52,762 bases of DNA. Source: Acanthamoeba lenticulata. Its lineage: Eukaryota > Discosea > Longamoebia > Acanthamoebidae. A program made the position numbers and the translations under genes. Each line of letters opens with the position of its first letter. Position 1 is the first letter of the stretch. The notes under the pieces were generated by a model. That model was given only the letters and a program-made list of their open reading frames with translations. It was not told the origin of the DNA and ran no database searches. Below, piece by piece: positions 34,345 to 45,623 of this stretch. The stretch is taken from positions 1 to 52,762 of the forward strand of contig NAVB01001513.1 in assembly GCA_002179805.1 (NCBI GenBank), in the 5' to 3' direction.

Positions 34345-34867
34345 CTGAAAGTGCACCAACGAGAGCGAGATGATCAGCACCAGTGGCAATAGTACTAACC
34401 ACAAGGGCCAGCTGGCTTCTAAATTATCGTGAATTCGTAGAAATGCGGATCAACATGAGGCAAATACAATACCAGCAATGTTGCATGGCGCGGTCGACGC
34501 CCTGGGGCAGTCTGGCTGACCTTCATCTTGGACGGGATGCCAGCTCTTGGCGCCCACAGCGTTTCGAAAAAGAAATGTGTTTTCTTAAAACATTACTCTT
34601 GAGGGTTGTCGCTTAAGGGGGCAGCTCAAATGAGCCGAAATTAGGCCGAGGTCTTTCCGTTACTCGTTGGACGCTTTGCCAGGCCATCCCTGTCACCCGA
34701 GTGAGCCCCACTTCTGCCCCGCAGCGCTCCCCAGCCCTGCGGGCGGGTCCTGGTGCTGCTTCGGGGCGAGGAAGGGGAGCCATAAACTCACTTTGTCCCT
34801 TGCAAGAGAACGTCACAACCAGCAGCGGAGTTCGATACCACAACCCAGTTCTTCGCGTTTCGTGACC
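34345..34867. other. Divergent intergenic region, SPOT1-like and ABCG genes
   Basis: About 520 bp between divergent genes, serving as both 5' regions and perhaps holding the missing first exon of the SPOT1-like gene. ATGs on the minus strand here run into stops before any good donor, so no start exon could be fixed. No RNA gene seen. Confidence 0.45.
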
Positions 34868-37800
34868 ATGCGAGCCGCTCTTATTCTGCCCTTGGTCCTG
34901 ATGGCGCTAGTCCTCCTATGTGGGACCGCGAGCTCACAGCGGTCGCCCTCTTGGATCCCCACGTCGCCAGTACACCTCCTGGCCAGCCTGCCCCAGGGGG
35001 CCAAAGTGCCCGCCTGGTGGCGCAATGACAGCGACACAAACAGCACCGCGATTCGGCCACCTCCATCACAGGCGTACAACCTCAGCACCTCGCCATCCAC
35101 ACGCCTGCCCTCTGTGGTGGACGACATGGTGGCCATCCTGAACGGAACCAACTCGACCGAGAGCGCCTTCTGCCAGTTGCTGGCGAGTAAGCCGGACGGT
35201 AAGCTCTACCAAGGCCTTCTGTGCTCGGCTGAGGTTGTCAAGGCGCTCAAGGAAGGCGGGGGCTATTACGATCTCTCGCGCTGCTCGCCCTCCAACTACG
35301 ACGTGGGCTGTCTCGCGGGCTTCTTCTCGCCTGACTCGGCCGAGATGAGCAGCCGCCGCCTGTTCCTCAACTTGTTCTACCCGGGCATGCAATGCTGCCC
35401 GGGCCACTACTGCCCAGTGGGCGTCACGTGCATGATCCCGTGCTCGGCCGGTGCCTTCTGCCCGCCCGTGCAGGCCGACGACAATGGCACCTTCTGTGCA
35501 CCCTACGGCACCGTGGCAACGCCCTATCTTGGCTGCGGCGGCGCGCAGTCCAACTTCCCCTGCCCGACGGGCCACTACTGCCCCAACACGTCGACCGTCA
35601 TCGTTTGTCCCAAAGACCACTATTGCCCCTCAGGCTCCAGGTACGTGTCGGCGTGGCCATTGTTGCATCATGTTCATTCTTTTGGTCCGCTGGGCTGATG
35701 TGACGATGGAAACGTTGCCGCGCGCTTGCAGGCGACCACAGCGCTGCCCTCCGCTGGCCGCTTGCCCTGCGGGCTCTTCGGCACCAGAGATCAACCTGGG
35801 AGGCCTGGCCCAGGTGCTGGCCGTGCTGGGCCTGGTGTTTCTCATCGTCTTCCTCGCCCGCCGTCGATCCAACCACAGCTGGCAAAAGCACCTCGCCGCC
35901 CGGTCGCAGCGCAAGGCCGCCGCGAGCCAACAGCCAGCGCACGACCACGACGACAACGACTTCGACCTCAAGCGCGAAATGGAGGAGCAGAATCTGCTGC
36001 TGCCGAGCCGCGAAGTCATTCAGCGCATCGACGTGGAGCTCGACAACGTCGCCGTGCAGCTTGGCGATCAGGCCGATGGCAAATGGGCGCTCAACGGGGT
36101 GAGCGGGCGGCTGCTGGCCGGGCGCGCGACGGCCATCATGGGCCCATCTGGCGCCGGCAAGTCGGTCCTGCTCCACACGCTGGCTGGGCGGCACGTGGCT
36201 GCTGGCAATGTAAGCGGCGACATTTACATCAACGGCAGCCGCGATCTGTCACTCCGCGACTGCAAGGCCGTGCTCGGGTTTGTGCCGCAGGAGGACATCA
36301 TGCACCGCTCGCTCACCGTGTTTGAGAATGTGGAGTTCAATGCGAGGTGGCGACTTCCGCGGCACATGAACCACAAGCAAAAGCTCGACATCGTGTTTGC
36401 TGCGCTCGACGTGCTGGGCCTCGACAGTCCGAGCGTCATGCGCAGTCGCATCGGCGACGACACCGAGCGCGGCGTGTCCGGGGGCGAGCGCAAGCGGGTC
36501 AACATCGGAATGGAGCTCGTGGCGCAGCCCAGCATGCTGCTGCTCGACGAGCCCACGTCAGGCCTGGACGCGTCGACCAGCATCGACGTGGTGCGGGCGC
36601 TGAAGGGAGTCGCGCAGTCGGGGGTCAACGTGGTGGTGGTGTTGCATCAGCCGCGCGTCGAGATCCTGCGCTTGTTCGACGACCTCCTCTTGTTGGCTCC
36701 TGGCGGGCGCACGGTCTACGCAGGCCCCACAGCCGACGCCGTGTCGTACTTCACCAGCGTGGGCTACCACCTCCCCGACGAGTGCAACCCAGGTACGGGC
36801 GATCCCGCCCAGCACCTGGGCTTAAGGTGGGCTGCTGACGACAATATGGCGTGTGCGTGTGATGTGCGTGCGGCAGCCGACTTTTTCCTGGACGTCATCT
36901 CGGGCGCGGTGCCGCGTCTCGGCGCGGCCGGCGACGGAGGCGACAACAAGTCCGATCACGCTGCCTACCTGACGGAGCAGTGGCAACGACACCGCCTGGA
37001 GGCCGAGGCCAAGGAGCAGGCCGCCGCGCTGCACGCCAGCAGCAACATGACCGACTTGTTCCACATCCAGCGCCAGACGGCGAGCGTGCTGAGCCAGAGC
37101 TGGCTTTGCACCAAGCGCGCCGTGATTCAGCGCACACGCGAGCTCCACACAGCGCTGACCGATTACGGTCTCGTGGCCACGGCGGGTCTCGTGCTGGGCC
37201 TGCTCTTCCACGCTGTGGAGCTCGATCACGTGGCCAACGTCAACCTGTTCCTGAGCATGGCGCTCGGGTTCGCATCGACGCAACAGGCCCTGCGCCTGTT
37301 CGGCTCCGAGCAGGCCGTGTTTGCACGCGAGGCCGACAGCGGGATCAGCCGGTTGGCCTACTTCCTGGGCAAGAACGTGTCCTCGCTGGCCGACCTCTTC
37401 CTCCTGCCGTTCATCTTTGTCGCGCTGTTTTACTCGTTCTCCAATCCGCGAGGCGCCTTCGCCGACTACCTCGTGCTCCTGCTGGCCGCCCAGTGGGCCC
37501 TCAGCGGCATCGGCCACGTCATCTCGGTGGCTCTCGACCCGGCCAAGGCTCAGCTGACCGCGGTCGTGGTGACGCTGGTCCTCAGTGGTCTCTCTGGCTT
37601 CTCGCCGCTCAAGAGCGAGCTCGGGCAGTTTGGGGTCATCTGTTATGGGTCGTATGGGTTCTGGCTCACGGAGGCGCTCTTCCAGATCGAGGCCGCGCAC
37701 TACCCGGACATCTACGCGCCCACCAAGAACCAGATCGCCGCCATGTTCGAGTTCGACATGACGCGCAGCATGACCATGCACATCGGTGTCCTCGTGGCCA

Positions 37801-37943
37801 TGGGTGTGGCTTGCCGCCTGGTGTGTCTCATCGTGCTCGAGTTGGTGCGACGGGGCGCCTGGCGGCTGCCCTCGCCCAGCAGCCTGGTCTCCTCGGCGTG
37901 GACACGCCTTTCTCAGTGCTTCTCCCGCACCGAGTACTGGTAG
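34868..37943 (+). CDS. ABCG half-transporter with Cys-rich ectodomain
   Basis: Membrane exporter of the ABCG (White/WBC) family, 966 aa from exons 34868-35640, 35732-36792 and 36877-37943. A signal peptide (MRAALILPLVLMALVLLCG) leads into a luminal region with paired-Cys blocks (CCPGHYCPVGVTC, PCPTGHYCPNTST), as in plant ABCG24/28. A membrane helix (LAVLGLVFLIVFLA) follows. The cassette has Walker A GPSGAGKS, the Q-loop VPQEDIMH, signature VSGGERKR, Walker [13 protein letters not shown] and the H-loop VLHQPR. The C-terminal ABC2 domain has about six helices. Intron 2 is 84 bp without a stop; removing it gives the conserved CNPADFFLD. Half-transporters pair up to work. Substrate unknown. A broken inverted copy lies at 19678-21222. 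Confidence 0.95.
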
Positions 37944-38193
37944 CTCACCCAGGTTTACATGTACAGAATAAAACAAATAGAGCTGTGAATTTACTACTTC
38001 GCCAAAGTGCAGTCGTGGTGTTGGCCATCAAGAAAAGCCAAACGCCAACATTGGCAACGCCTCTTCCAGCACAGAGAGCACACAAGAAGGACCTCTATCT
38101 ACAAACAAGTTTATTTAAAAAAAGGGAGAGAAGCCCACACAGGGACGAGCCAGACGTGGCGGCCAAGGCCAGACATGGCACTGGGCGCAAAGC
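37944..38193. other. Convergent 3' region, ABCG and MRH genes
   Basis: 250 bp between two stops. AATAAAACAAAT at 37967-37978 is a plausible polyadenylation signal of the ABCG gene, and a similar version is kept in the pseudogene copy. Confidence 0.5.
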
Positions 38194-39540
38194 CTAGGCC
38201 TGCTGCTGTTGCTGCTGCTGCTCGGGGGCGGGGCCAGAGTGGTAGACCGGCATGTACTGCACCATCGAGTAGCCGTGGGGCACCATGCCGCCGCCGGGGA
38301 AGCTCATGGGCACCTGCACGAAGGTGCCGTCGGCCTGCTGGATGACGACCGGGAAGGGCGCGAAGGGCTGCTGGATGCCGGCGTCGAGGGTGGCCTCCGG
38401 GGTGATGAGGCTCATCTCCTCCTCGGGGTTCTTGGCAGCGGCCTTCTTGGCGGCAGCGGCGGCCTTCTTGCTCTTGTGGGTAGGGAGGCTGCGACGCAGG
38501 TGCCTGCGCTTGACGGCGCGGCGGCAGGCCAGGCAGACGCAGAAGGCCGCGCAGCCCAGGCACACGACGGCGGTGAAACCAATGAGAGCCGACACAGCGA
38601 ACATGACGATGGTCTTGTGCGAGTTCCACTTGTAGTGAGTGCCCATCGAGGCGACGCAGCGGCCGGCGGACCAGTCGCACAGATCAGCGTTGGCCTGGCA
38701 CACGTCCTCGGACATAATCGCCGAGCAAAGGACTGCACAGGCGCGCTCGAGGGTTAGTCCACGGAGGCTTAGCAAGCCGAGATGGCAAAGAGCAAGCAAA
38801 GGGTACCCTCTTTGTCGCAGGCGTGCGCCGACTCGACGATGAGCTTGATGACGCACTCCTCCTTCATGAGACCAATAAGGTAGCTGGCGCCCGAGTTGGG
38901 GTTACCCGTAGGCAGACAACGCATCTCGACAACGGCCTTGCGAGCCTCGCCATCAGAGCAGCGCTCGCCACCGCCATAGATGACCTCAAGCGAAGAACCA
39001 GCCTCGACTGTGTCACGAGAAGAGAGGCATTTTTAACCAATTGGACCGCGTCTAAAAACCAAATCCAAGAGAATGAGGTGCTTCACGGAGGTGCATACCA
39101 CCATCGGCCCAGTGAGCATCGTTGGCAAGACCGTAGGAGATGGCTGCACCCTTGTTGGTGATTTCGCAAACCGCCGAACCCGCAGGGCAGGCCTGGGAAT
39201 GGACCGGGCCGCAAGCCGAGTAATGGAAGGAAGAGCCGCTCACCATGTCCTTCACAATCAAATCCTGCCTAACGTTGTCGAATGGCCACATTTAATGTTG
39301 TTACCTTTTGACGTTTAAAAAAAAAAAATGTACGAACGAACAGTATTTTACGTACTGGGAAAGACGGCTGAGATCAAAGTGGTGGCCCTTGGAGTCCTTG
39401 TACTGGCAAACCTGGTGGTGCGAACCCTTTTGGGCTTCGTGTTGCGGGCCGCCATGGTGGTGACGGTTCGAATCTGAACCGTGGGCGGACGCGAGAACGA
39501 GGAGGCCCAAAAGCACCAGCGCAAAGGCCAAAGTCTTCAT
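38194..39540 (-). CDS. MRH-domain type I membrane protein with poly-Gln tail
   Basis: Receptor-like protein of the secretory pathway. A signal peptide (MKTLAFALVLLGLLVLASAH) and a His-rich leader precede a mannose-6-phosphate-receptor-homology domain: FDLSRLS, YSACGPVHSQACPAGSAVCE, LEVIYGGGERC, then AVVEMRCLPTG, with the Cys pairs in the usual order. A CSAIMSEDVCQANADLCDW segment, a single helix (IVMFAVSALIGFTAVVCLG), a basic cytosolic stretch and a tail of eight Gln follow. Four exons are likely. The layout recalls ATG27 and cation-dependent mannose-6-phosphate receptors, which sort lysosomal or autophagy cargo. Sugar-binding residues cannot all be assigned by eye, so lectin activity is inferred. 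Divergent from the protease gene at 39859. Confidence 0.8.
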
Positions 39541-39858
39541 GGAGAGAGAGTTGATGCTTCTTCAGGAGAATAATACAGAATCGACCCACGCCCGCAAACC
39601 GCTGTGCGTGTGCGCCGTAAAATTGCCGAGGACACCGTCACGCAGGCAACTTCGCGCTATTGGCGAAAATGTTGGACATTCCAGAAACGCTTGTTATGCA
39701 GATTGGAGAAATATGCGATCTGCTTCACATTCCAGCAGAAAGGGCTGGGGGTTAGCGAGGGATCACACTGGCCGGATTTTGTCTGGTACGAGTTCGCGCC
39801 AGTGAAAGACGCAAGGAGGATTCGCGAGTGTTTTTTCTAGACCTCCACTGCACGTGAG
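39541..39858. other. Divergent promoter region, MRH and protease genes
   Basis: 318 bp between the two starts. A plus-strand frame at 39604-39840 has no recognisable domain and is probably chance. The region must serve as promoter for both genes. Confidence 0.45.
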
Positions 39859-42613
39859 ATGCAACGCCTTACGCTCGCTGTCATTCTCTTCTTGGGCATT
39901 GCCTGCGCGGCTGCCATCGCTCCGCCCAAGTGGCCCTCCACGGTACGCACTACTCGGCCGCACTTGACATGTAAAGAAGACGACCCCAAAATCAAACTTC
40001 CGAATAAACGTATTGAAAATCTTTTTTATGCGCTCTTTGAACCTGCAGTACTTGGTTGAGGGTACCATCAGCATTCCGTACTTCAACATCGTCGAGCCCA
40101 TCACCGCTAACTTCGACGGAGTAAACAACCGCCAACGTTTTGATTACTACAACCAGCTGGTACGACGTCATGCCGTCACTTAACGCATTTCAATCCGCCA
40201 TTGAGTGCTTACACCCGCTCTCGTCTTTTGCCGGCCTTTGTTTGAATCTCCGGCCACCTGAAGACGTCCAACCTTTACGATTACACCAGCGGTGCTGCCT
40301 ATGAGGTCGTGCCCCGCATCGATCGCCAGGTCTGCTTCCAGTCCAACGTCAGCGGAAGCGGGCTCATCAACGTGCTTCCCGACCTCTCCAACTACCAGTA
40401 CCAGGGTCCGTTTCGCGCCCCTAACTGCAGTTGGGCTCAGCACAGCGTCGGTGTTTTAACAAGTGTCGGAGGAAATGTTGGTTGGCATCTGCACAGGCAT
40501 GGCCCGCGTGAACGGCTGGCTGGTGGAGAACTGGGAGCTGAAGATGAAGAACTACTCCTACGTGCAGCAGTACAACATGTACGTCTACAGGGAGCCCGGC
40601 CACGAGGGTGATGCCCGGCCCATCCAGTTCTACATGAGCGGCCGCAATGCTATCTTTGACTCCCACAGCGGTACGCAGCCCTATTCGTTGTAGCCTGCCC
40701 CGCCTTTGGTGTTGTTGTTGTGTGTGTTGATTATTCATCACTCGCACCGGCCCGGCAGATATCTACGTCCTGGACTACCACCTCTACCAGCCCAACGTCA
40801 ACCTGCCCGGCATCTTCTCGGTCCCCTCCGCCTGCTCGCAGTCGCAGGCCCTGCCTCCCACCGTCTCCGGTATTCTCCTCTCCGTTCATCTTTGTTGGCG
40901 GCGACTCGTCGTTTGGTTAATGGTGTTGCTGACGTGTCTATGTTTCTTTTTCTTTTTCTTTTCTTTCATTATTATCATTTGGTGCCGCAGCCCAGCACGC
41001 CAGCCGCAGGAAGCTGTCGGTGCTCCGCAAGATGTTCCAGTCGGCCCCTGTCGCCGCCGACGAGCGCCAGGACAAGGTTGCGGCCCAGTTCGCCGCCCAC
41101 GTGCAGAAGTTTGGCAGGATCTACGCCGATGAGAGCGAGTACACCCAGCGCCTCAGCATCTTCAGGAAGAACATGGATTACATCGAGAGCTACAACAGCA
41201 AGAACACCGGCATGAAGCGTACGCACCTTTGCCCCCCTTTAGGTCTTCTTCCCTTCTCTTCTCTTATGGAGGACTGACGCCGTGCCGCGCGCGGCTCATG
41301 GCGTAGTGGCCATGAACCACTTCGGTGACATGACCTACCAGGAGATCGTTGACCTGATGCTCCCCAACGCCAGGAGGTGCGCTTCATTCTTTGATGCCCG
41401 CAGTCCTCCTCCTTCCACAGGCGGCTGACATGGCTGTGATGGCTGGACGGATGGATAAACAGGCAGGCGAGCAACAAGCGTGCGGCCCGCACCATCTCCT
41501 CGGCCATCGAGCAGAAGCCTGTCGACTCGGAGGTCCTCGCCTCGCTGCCCCTTACCGTCGATTGGGTGTCCAAGGGCGCCGTCACCCCCGTCAAGGACCA
41601 GGGCTCCTGCGGCTCTTGGTGCGTGCCCTCTCTCTCTCTCTCTCTCTCTATCTCGCTCTGCGTGTCCGGGTCTTTTGCTCCGATCAAGACCAACGTCAGC
41701 TCACTCATTTTCTTCCCCTTTTTGTTCAGCTGGACCTTTGGTACCACGGGCACTCTGGAGGGCGCCTGGTTCCTCAAGACCGGCCGTCTCGTCTCCCTCT
41801 CTGAGCAGCAGCTCGTTGACTGCGCCTGGGTATTTGCTAAAACTATTTCTTTTGATTTGGTTTTCGTCATTTACTTACTCTTGTGTGCGCGCGCAGGGCT
41901 ACGGCTCGCCCTCCACCGGCGAGAACCTCGGCTGCGATGGCGGTTTCGCCTCGGGCGCCATCCAGTGTACGTTACTTTAATTATTATTATTATTATTTAC
42001 TTTAATTATTTGCTATTTTTTAATGTATTAGTGGCCGTCGCCATCGACGCCTCCCACCCGGAGTTCCTCTTCTACTCGAGCGGCGTGTTCTACCTGCCCG
42101 AGTGCAAGAACGACATCGACGACCTCGACCACGAGGTCCTCGCCGTGGGCTACGGCACCGAGAACGGCCAGGACTACTGGCTCGTCAAGAAGTGCGCCGC
42201 CCGCCTTCCCCTCCTTCCTTCCTTCCGTTCTTCCTCCTTAACTCTCTTTGCGCATCGACTGACGATTCCGGTCCCTTCCTGTTCCCACAGCTCGTGGTCG
42301 ACTCACTGGGGCGACAACGGCTACGTCAAGTACGTCTTGATATGCTATCATCTTCCTCCTCTTTTTCTTTTCCTTTTCATAATCATTTTCCTGTTCGTTG
42401 CGCGTGTGATTGACGCCCAACCCACCATCACACCACCAACAATCATTCATAGGATGGCGAGGAACCGCAACAACAACTGCGGCATTGCTGTACGTGTCTC
42501 GCCCTTCTCCTCCCTGACACAGCCCCCGCATACGAATTGGATGTGCTCACGACTCTCTTCCCACTACCACCTGCACACGACACCAGACGCAAGCCAACTA
42601 CGCCCTCATCTAA
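39859..42613 (+). CDS. Papain-family (C1A) cysteine protease with N-terminal extension and core gap
   Basis: Secreted or lysosomal protease from many short exons. A signal peptide (MQRLTLAVILFLGIACAAA) precedes a 270-residue extension (GTISIPYFNIVEPITANFDG, PIQFYMSGRNAIFDSHS) like that of Dictyostelium counting-factor-associated protein D. The I29 prodomain is KFGRIYADESEYTQRLSIFR, then MNHFGDMTYQEI. Catalytic parts: the oxyanion Gln and Cys in VKDQGSCGSCWTF (the Cys is completed across an intron), the His in DHEVLAVGYG, and the Asn in NSWSTHWGDNGY. The usual 60 or so residues between GCDGGFASGAIQ and VAIDAS are missing; exon ends at 41966 and 42032 join directly over a 65 bp intron. All three catalytic residues remain, but folding is doubtful. 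It may be a diverged enzyme, a recent loss-of-function copy or an assembly gap. Confidence 0.82.
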
Positions 42614-42864
42614 GCCGCAGGCGCCCCACTACGGGCGAGGTCTCCCCGGCGCTGATCCACTCCTCGGTGGTGTCGGTTGTTGTCGCTCGCCCAATCAATT
42701 AAAAAAAAGAAGGGGCACACCATTGACCCTCCTCACGCCGCGGCTCTCGAGTTCATCATTTTATTTCTTGGCCAGACCCACGCCATGGATGGAGCTGCTC
42801 AGTTTGCGTTGTTTTACTTTACGACAAAGGAAACGATTTACACTTGCGGAGGGGGACCAAGGTG
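42614..42864. other. Convergent 3' region, protease and PBZ-RING genes
   Basis: 251 bp between two stop codons, with an A-run at 42701-42708. No gene is seen. Confidence 0.45.
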
Positions 42865-45365
42865 TCAAGCAAAGTACATCTTGACGACACCTTCGATGCG
42901 CGACCGGCAGATAGGGCACGTTCCGCCCTCGCCCTTGATACGCTGGCCACTGCACAGCGCAACAACAACGACGCGGGTTGGCTCGCCACTCACACACATA
43001 CACACGCATGACGCCAAGGCCTGGGAGAGATAAATACCAGGGGAGACACAAGGCAACATGGCCACAAGGGTAGAGCAGCGCATCCTTGGCCGCATCGAAG
43101 CAGATGATGCACTCATCGCTTCCCTCTTCTTCCTGCTGCTCCTCGTTCGCTTCCTCCTCCTCCTCCTCCTCCTCCTTTTCGGCTTCGACCTCGGCTTCAG
43201 CAGCTGCAGCGTCATGACCGCCCTCTGGAGATGGATCGACGGCAACAACAGGCAAAGCAGCAGTCGCGGCCACGGTCACGGTCGCGGTCGCGGCCGTGGT
43301 GGCGGCCGGCTGGGCGGCGCGGGGATGGCCGACTGGACGACCGGTCGACGACGGGTGGAGGAACAGCAGCGTGTGCTCCTTGTTGTGCAGCTCGCGGCAG
43401 TGGCTCTGATAGCGGCACGCGACGGGCGGATGGGCAAAGTTCATGCGGTGGTCGTAGAAGTAGAGCTTGGTGCAAGGGTCGCGGCTGCACGCCGGCGGGT
43501 GGGCCAGGTGCTGGCGGTGCTCGTTGTCGTCCGTCCTCGTGCACAGGCCGCCCCACCTGCAGGGCGCGCGGGGCCTCTCCTTGTGCTCATAAAACTTGCG
43601 GTGGAGCCGGTCGTTGATGAACGCGCAGCGCGCCCCGTAGCGGCACTCTTGCCTCTCTTCCGCCGGAGCCGTCCCGCTGGCGGCCTTCTTGCGCTGGAAG
43701 ACGTGGCGGTAGCCTGGTGGTGATGATGACGCCAGCAAGAAATTGATGACGTCAGCGCGGTGCTGGGCCCCGTGTCACGGGGAGGATCGAGTACGACGTA
43801 CTGGCGAGGAGGGTCGCGACCTCTTCGGCGCTCAGCTTGAGCCGCTCGGCCCGGGGCGCGTAGTGGAACAGGAACGGCGCGAAGCCGAGGCGCTGGAGGG
43901 CGTTCCACACGCTCACGAAGGCGTTGGTGCTCGTGAAGTCGCGTCCCAGCGACACTTCCACCCGCGGGATGAAGTACACGGGGCTCAGGAAGCGCACGCC
44001 GACAACCCTGCAATCCAAAATATTTAATAAATAAAGAAATAAAAAGCTACGAATAATATAAAAACTTGAGAAAAATAAAAAATCAGTAGAATTGAGGGCG
44101 GACCGCTCGCGGTGGTGCTCCATGGTGGCGGTGATTGAGTCGATGTTGAAGTTGATGGTGTTGCTGCAAAAAACGACCTCGGGGCGGTCGGCAAACAGCT
44201 GATCCAAGTGCTTCAGCACGTTCTGCTTGACCTGCATGTCTTCCACGACGGCCTGCCTCACACACCAGCACTGTTAAAGATGATGCATGGCAGAAAAGAC
44301 GACGACGACGACGATGATGATGACGAAGGTTAGAGGGCTCACCTCGAAGACGAGCTGAACGGGTGGGTTGGTCGCCCTGACGAAGGCCGCCAAGTCGGTG
44401 TTGAGGCTGACGGTGATGCGGCCGAGGGCCTCAGTCATGTCCCTTTGGCTCATGAGCTCCGCGGCCGCGGTTTGGCCGTGGCTGCCGCTGCTGCCGTACA
44501 GCGCCGCGAACTGGTGGGCCGCAGCGCTGAGGCCGGAGTCCCCGTTCGTCGGCCCGACGAAACCCTTCTGGACGGCGTTGTGCACGAGTGCGGTGCGCTG
44601 AGGGTCGGTGTCAAACACGTGCACGATGCACCCGCGCCTGGCCAGCTCGCCGGCGATGGCCTGGCCCATGAAGCCCGCGCCCAGCACTAGCACCGACGTG
44701 CGCTCTGGCTCTCCGCCCCTGGCGCCGCGACCGCCGCCCCGATGGGCGTCGTCGCCGAGGCGCGGCCGGGAGTGACCCTGCTCTTGGGCTTGTGGTTGTT
44801 GTTGTTGAGGATGATGCGAATGATGGTGAGCATGGTGATGAGGATGATGGTGGTGCCGAGGCGGAAGGTGGCCGCCTCGTCCTGGAGACTCAAAACCTGG
44901 TGCGTGACCGCCGCGGCGTCCTCCGTGCTCGTCGCCAGGGTGCTGCTGTTGCTGGTGCTGATGGTGATGGTGAGGACGATGATGTTGGTCCTGATGAGGG
45001 TGATGGTGAGGAGCGTGGCCTCCGCGGTGGCCGTGATGCTCTCCGCCACCCGCGGGTGAACTGCTGCGATGGCCTTGGTGGTGGTGACCCGAGTGGGGCC
45101 GAGGTACTTCGCCGCTGCCGGCCTGGTGGTGTCCCCCTTGTGCGCGTTCATGGTGTCCCCCTTGTGAGCGTTCGTGGTGTCCCCCGCGGGGGTGCTGCCC
45201 TCCTCTTCCCCGACCGCCAAAAGACCCTCTGATCGATTATTACAAAGACATTTCGGGGCAAGTGAACGTGAGCGTTTATTTACTTTGGGGGGGGGCAGGT
45301 TCTGAAACAACAACACGGCGCTGGGCCCTCTGTGTGGTACGATACCGTTCTCCTCGCATATCCAT
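42865..45365 (-). CDS. RGG/His-rich, Rossmann-fold, PBZ zinc-finger and RING protein
   Basis: Six exons: 45365-45346, 45228-44343, 44252-44104, 44007-43802, 43713-43038 and 42949-42865, giving 673 aa with the frame closing. Residues 1-185 are RGG boxes and His/Gln runs starting MDMRGERGSFGGRGRGG. Residues 186-420 are the NAD-binding domain of 3-hydroxyacyl-CoA dehydrogenases: VLVLGAGFMGQAIAGELARR, acidic VFDTD, CSNTINFNIDSIT, then GVRFLSPVYFIPRVEV. In the enzymes the last motif is HFFNPV; here the catalytic His is Arg and the Asn is Ser, and the C-terminal substrate domain is absent. Residues 444-540 hold four fingers C-x4/5-C-x7-H-x5-H, beginning CRYGARC, fitting the PBZ consensus for poly(ADP-ribose). 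An acidic linker leads to an IAP-type RING (CIICFD, YPCGHVALCLPC, CPICR; residues 622-665). Probably an E3 ligase. Alternative: two genes merged, unlikely given splicing phases. Confidence 0.85.
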
Positions 45366-45623
45366 GGCTGTAACAATAGTGCTGTCCGGCTGGCCCGCTT
45401 TGTTGGTGTTTGTTTGGCAAAAGGCCTTTTCCTCGCTCTTTCGGTTTCGCTGTGCTCAATTCATGGAAAATGAGAGATTTTCCCGAATGATTTCCTCTCG
45501 ATGGAAAAAAGTCGGGCCAAGAAAGTCAGAAAAAAGAAGAAAGAATGTTTTGCAGAGCCGTGGCCGCTACACGCGAGCCCTCTGTTCAGCCATCATCGGG
45601 TGTGCTGAGGCAGGGGTTGGTAT
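45366..45623. other. Intergenic, PBZ-RING 5' side and GH3 3' side
   Basis: 258 bp between the PBZ-RING start and the GH3 stop. AT-richer than the exons. No gene recognised. Confidence 0.45.

Noticed and set aside
39604..39840. 78-codon plus-strand frame in the MRH/protease promoter region
   Set aside because: No recognisable domain, and it lies in a short divergent promoter region.
42761..42948. Read-through C-terminus of the PBZ-RING gene ending near 42761
   Set aside because: That frame loses the second half of the RING; splicing 42950-43037 restores CLPCGQRI and CPICR and stops at 42865.
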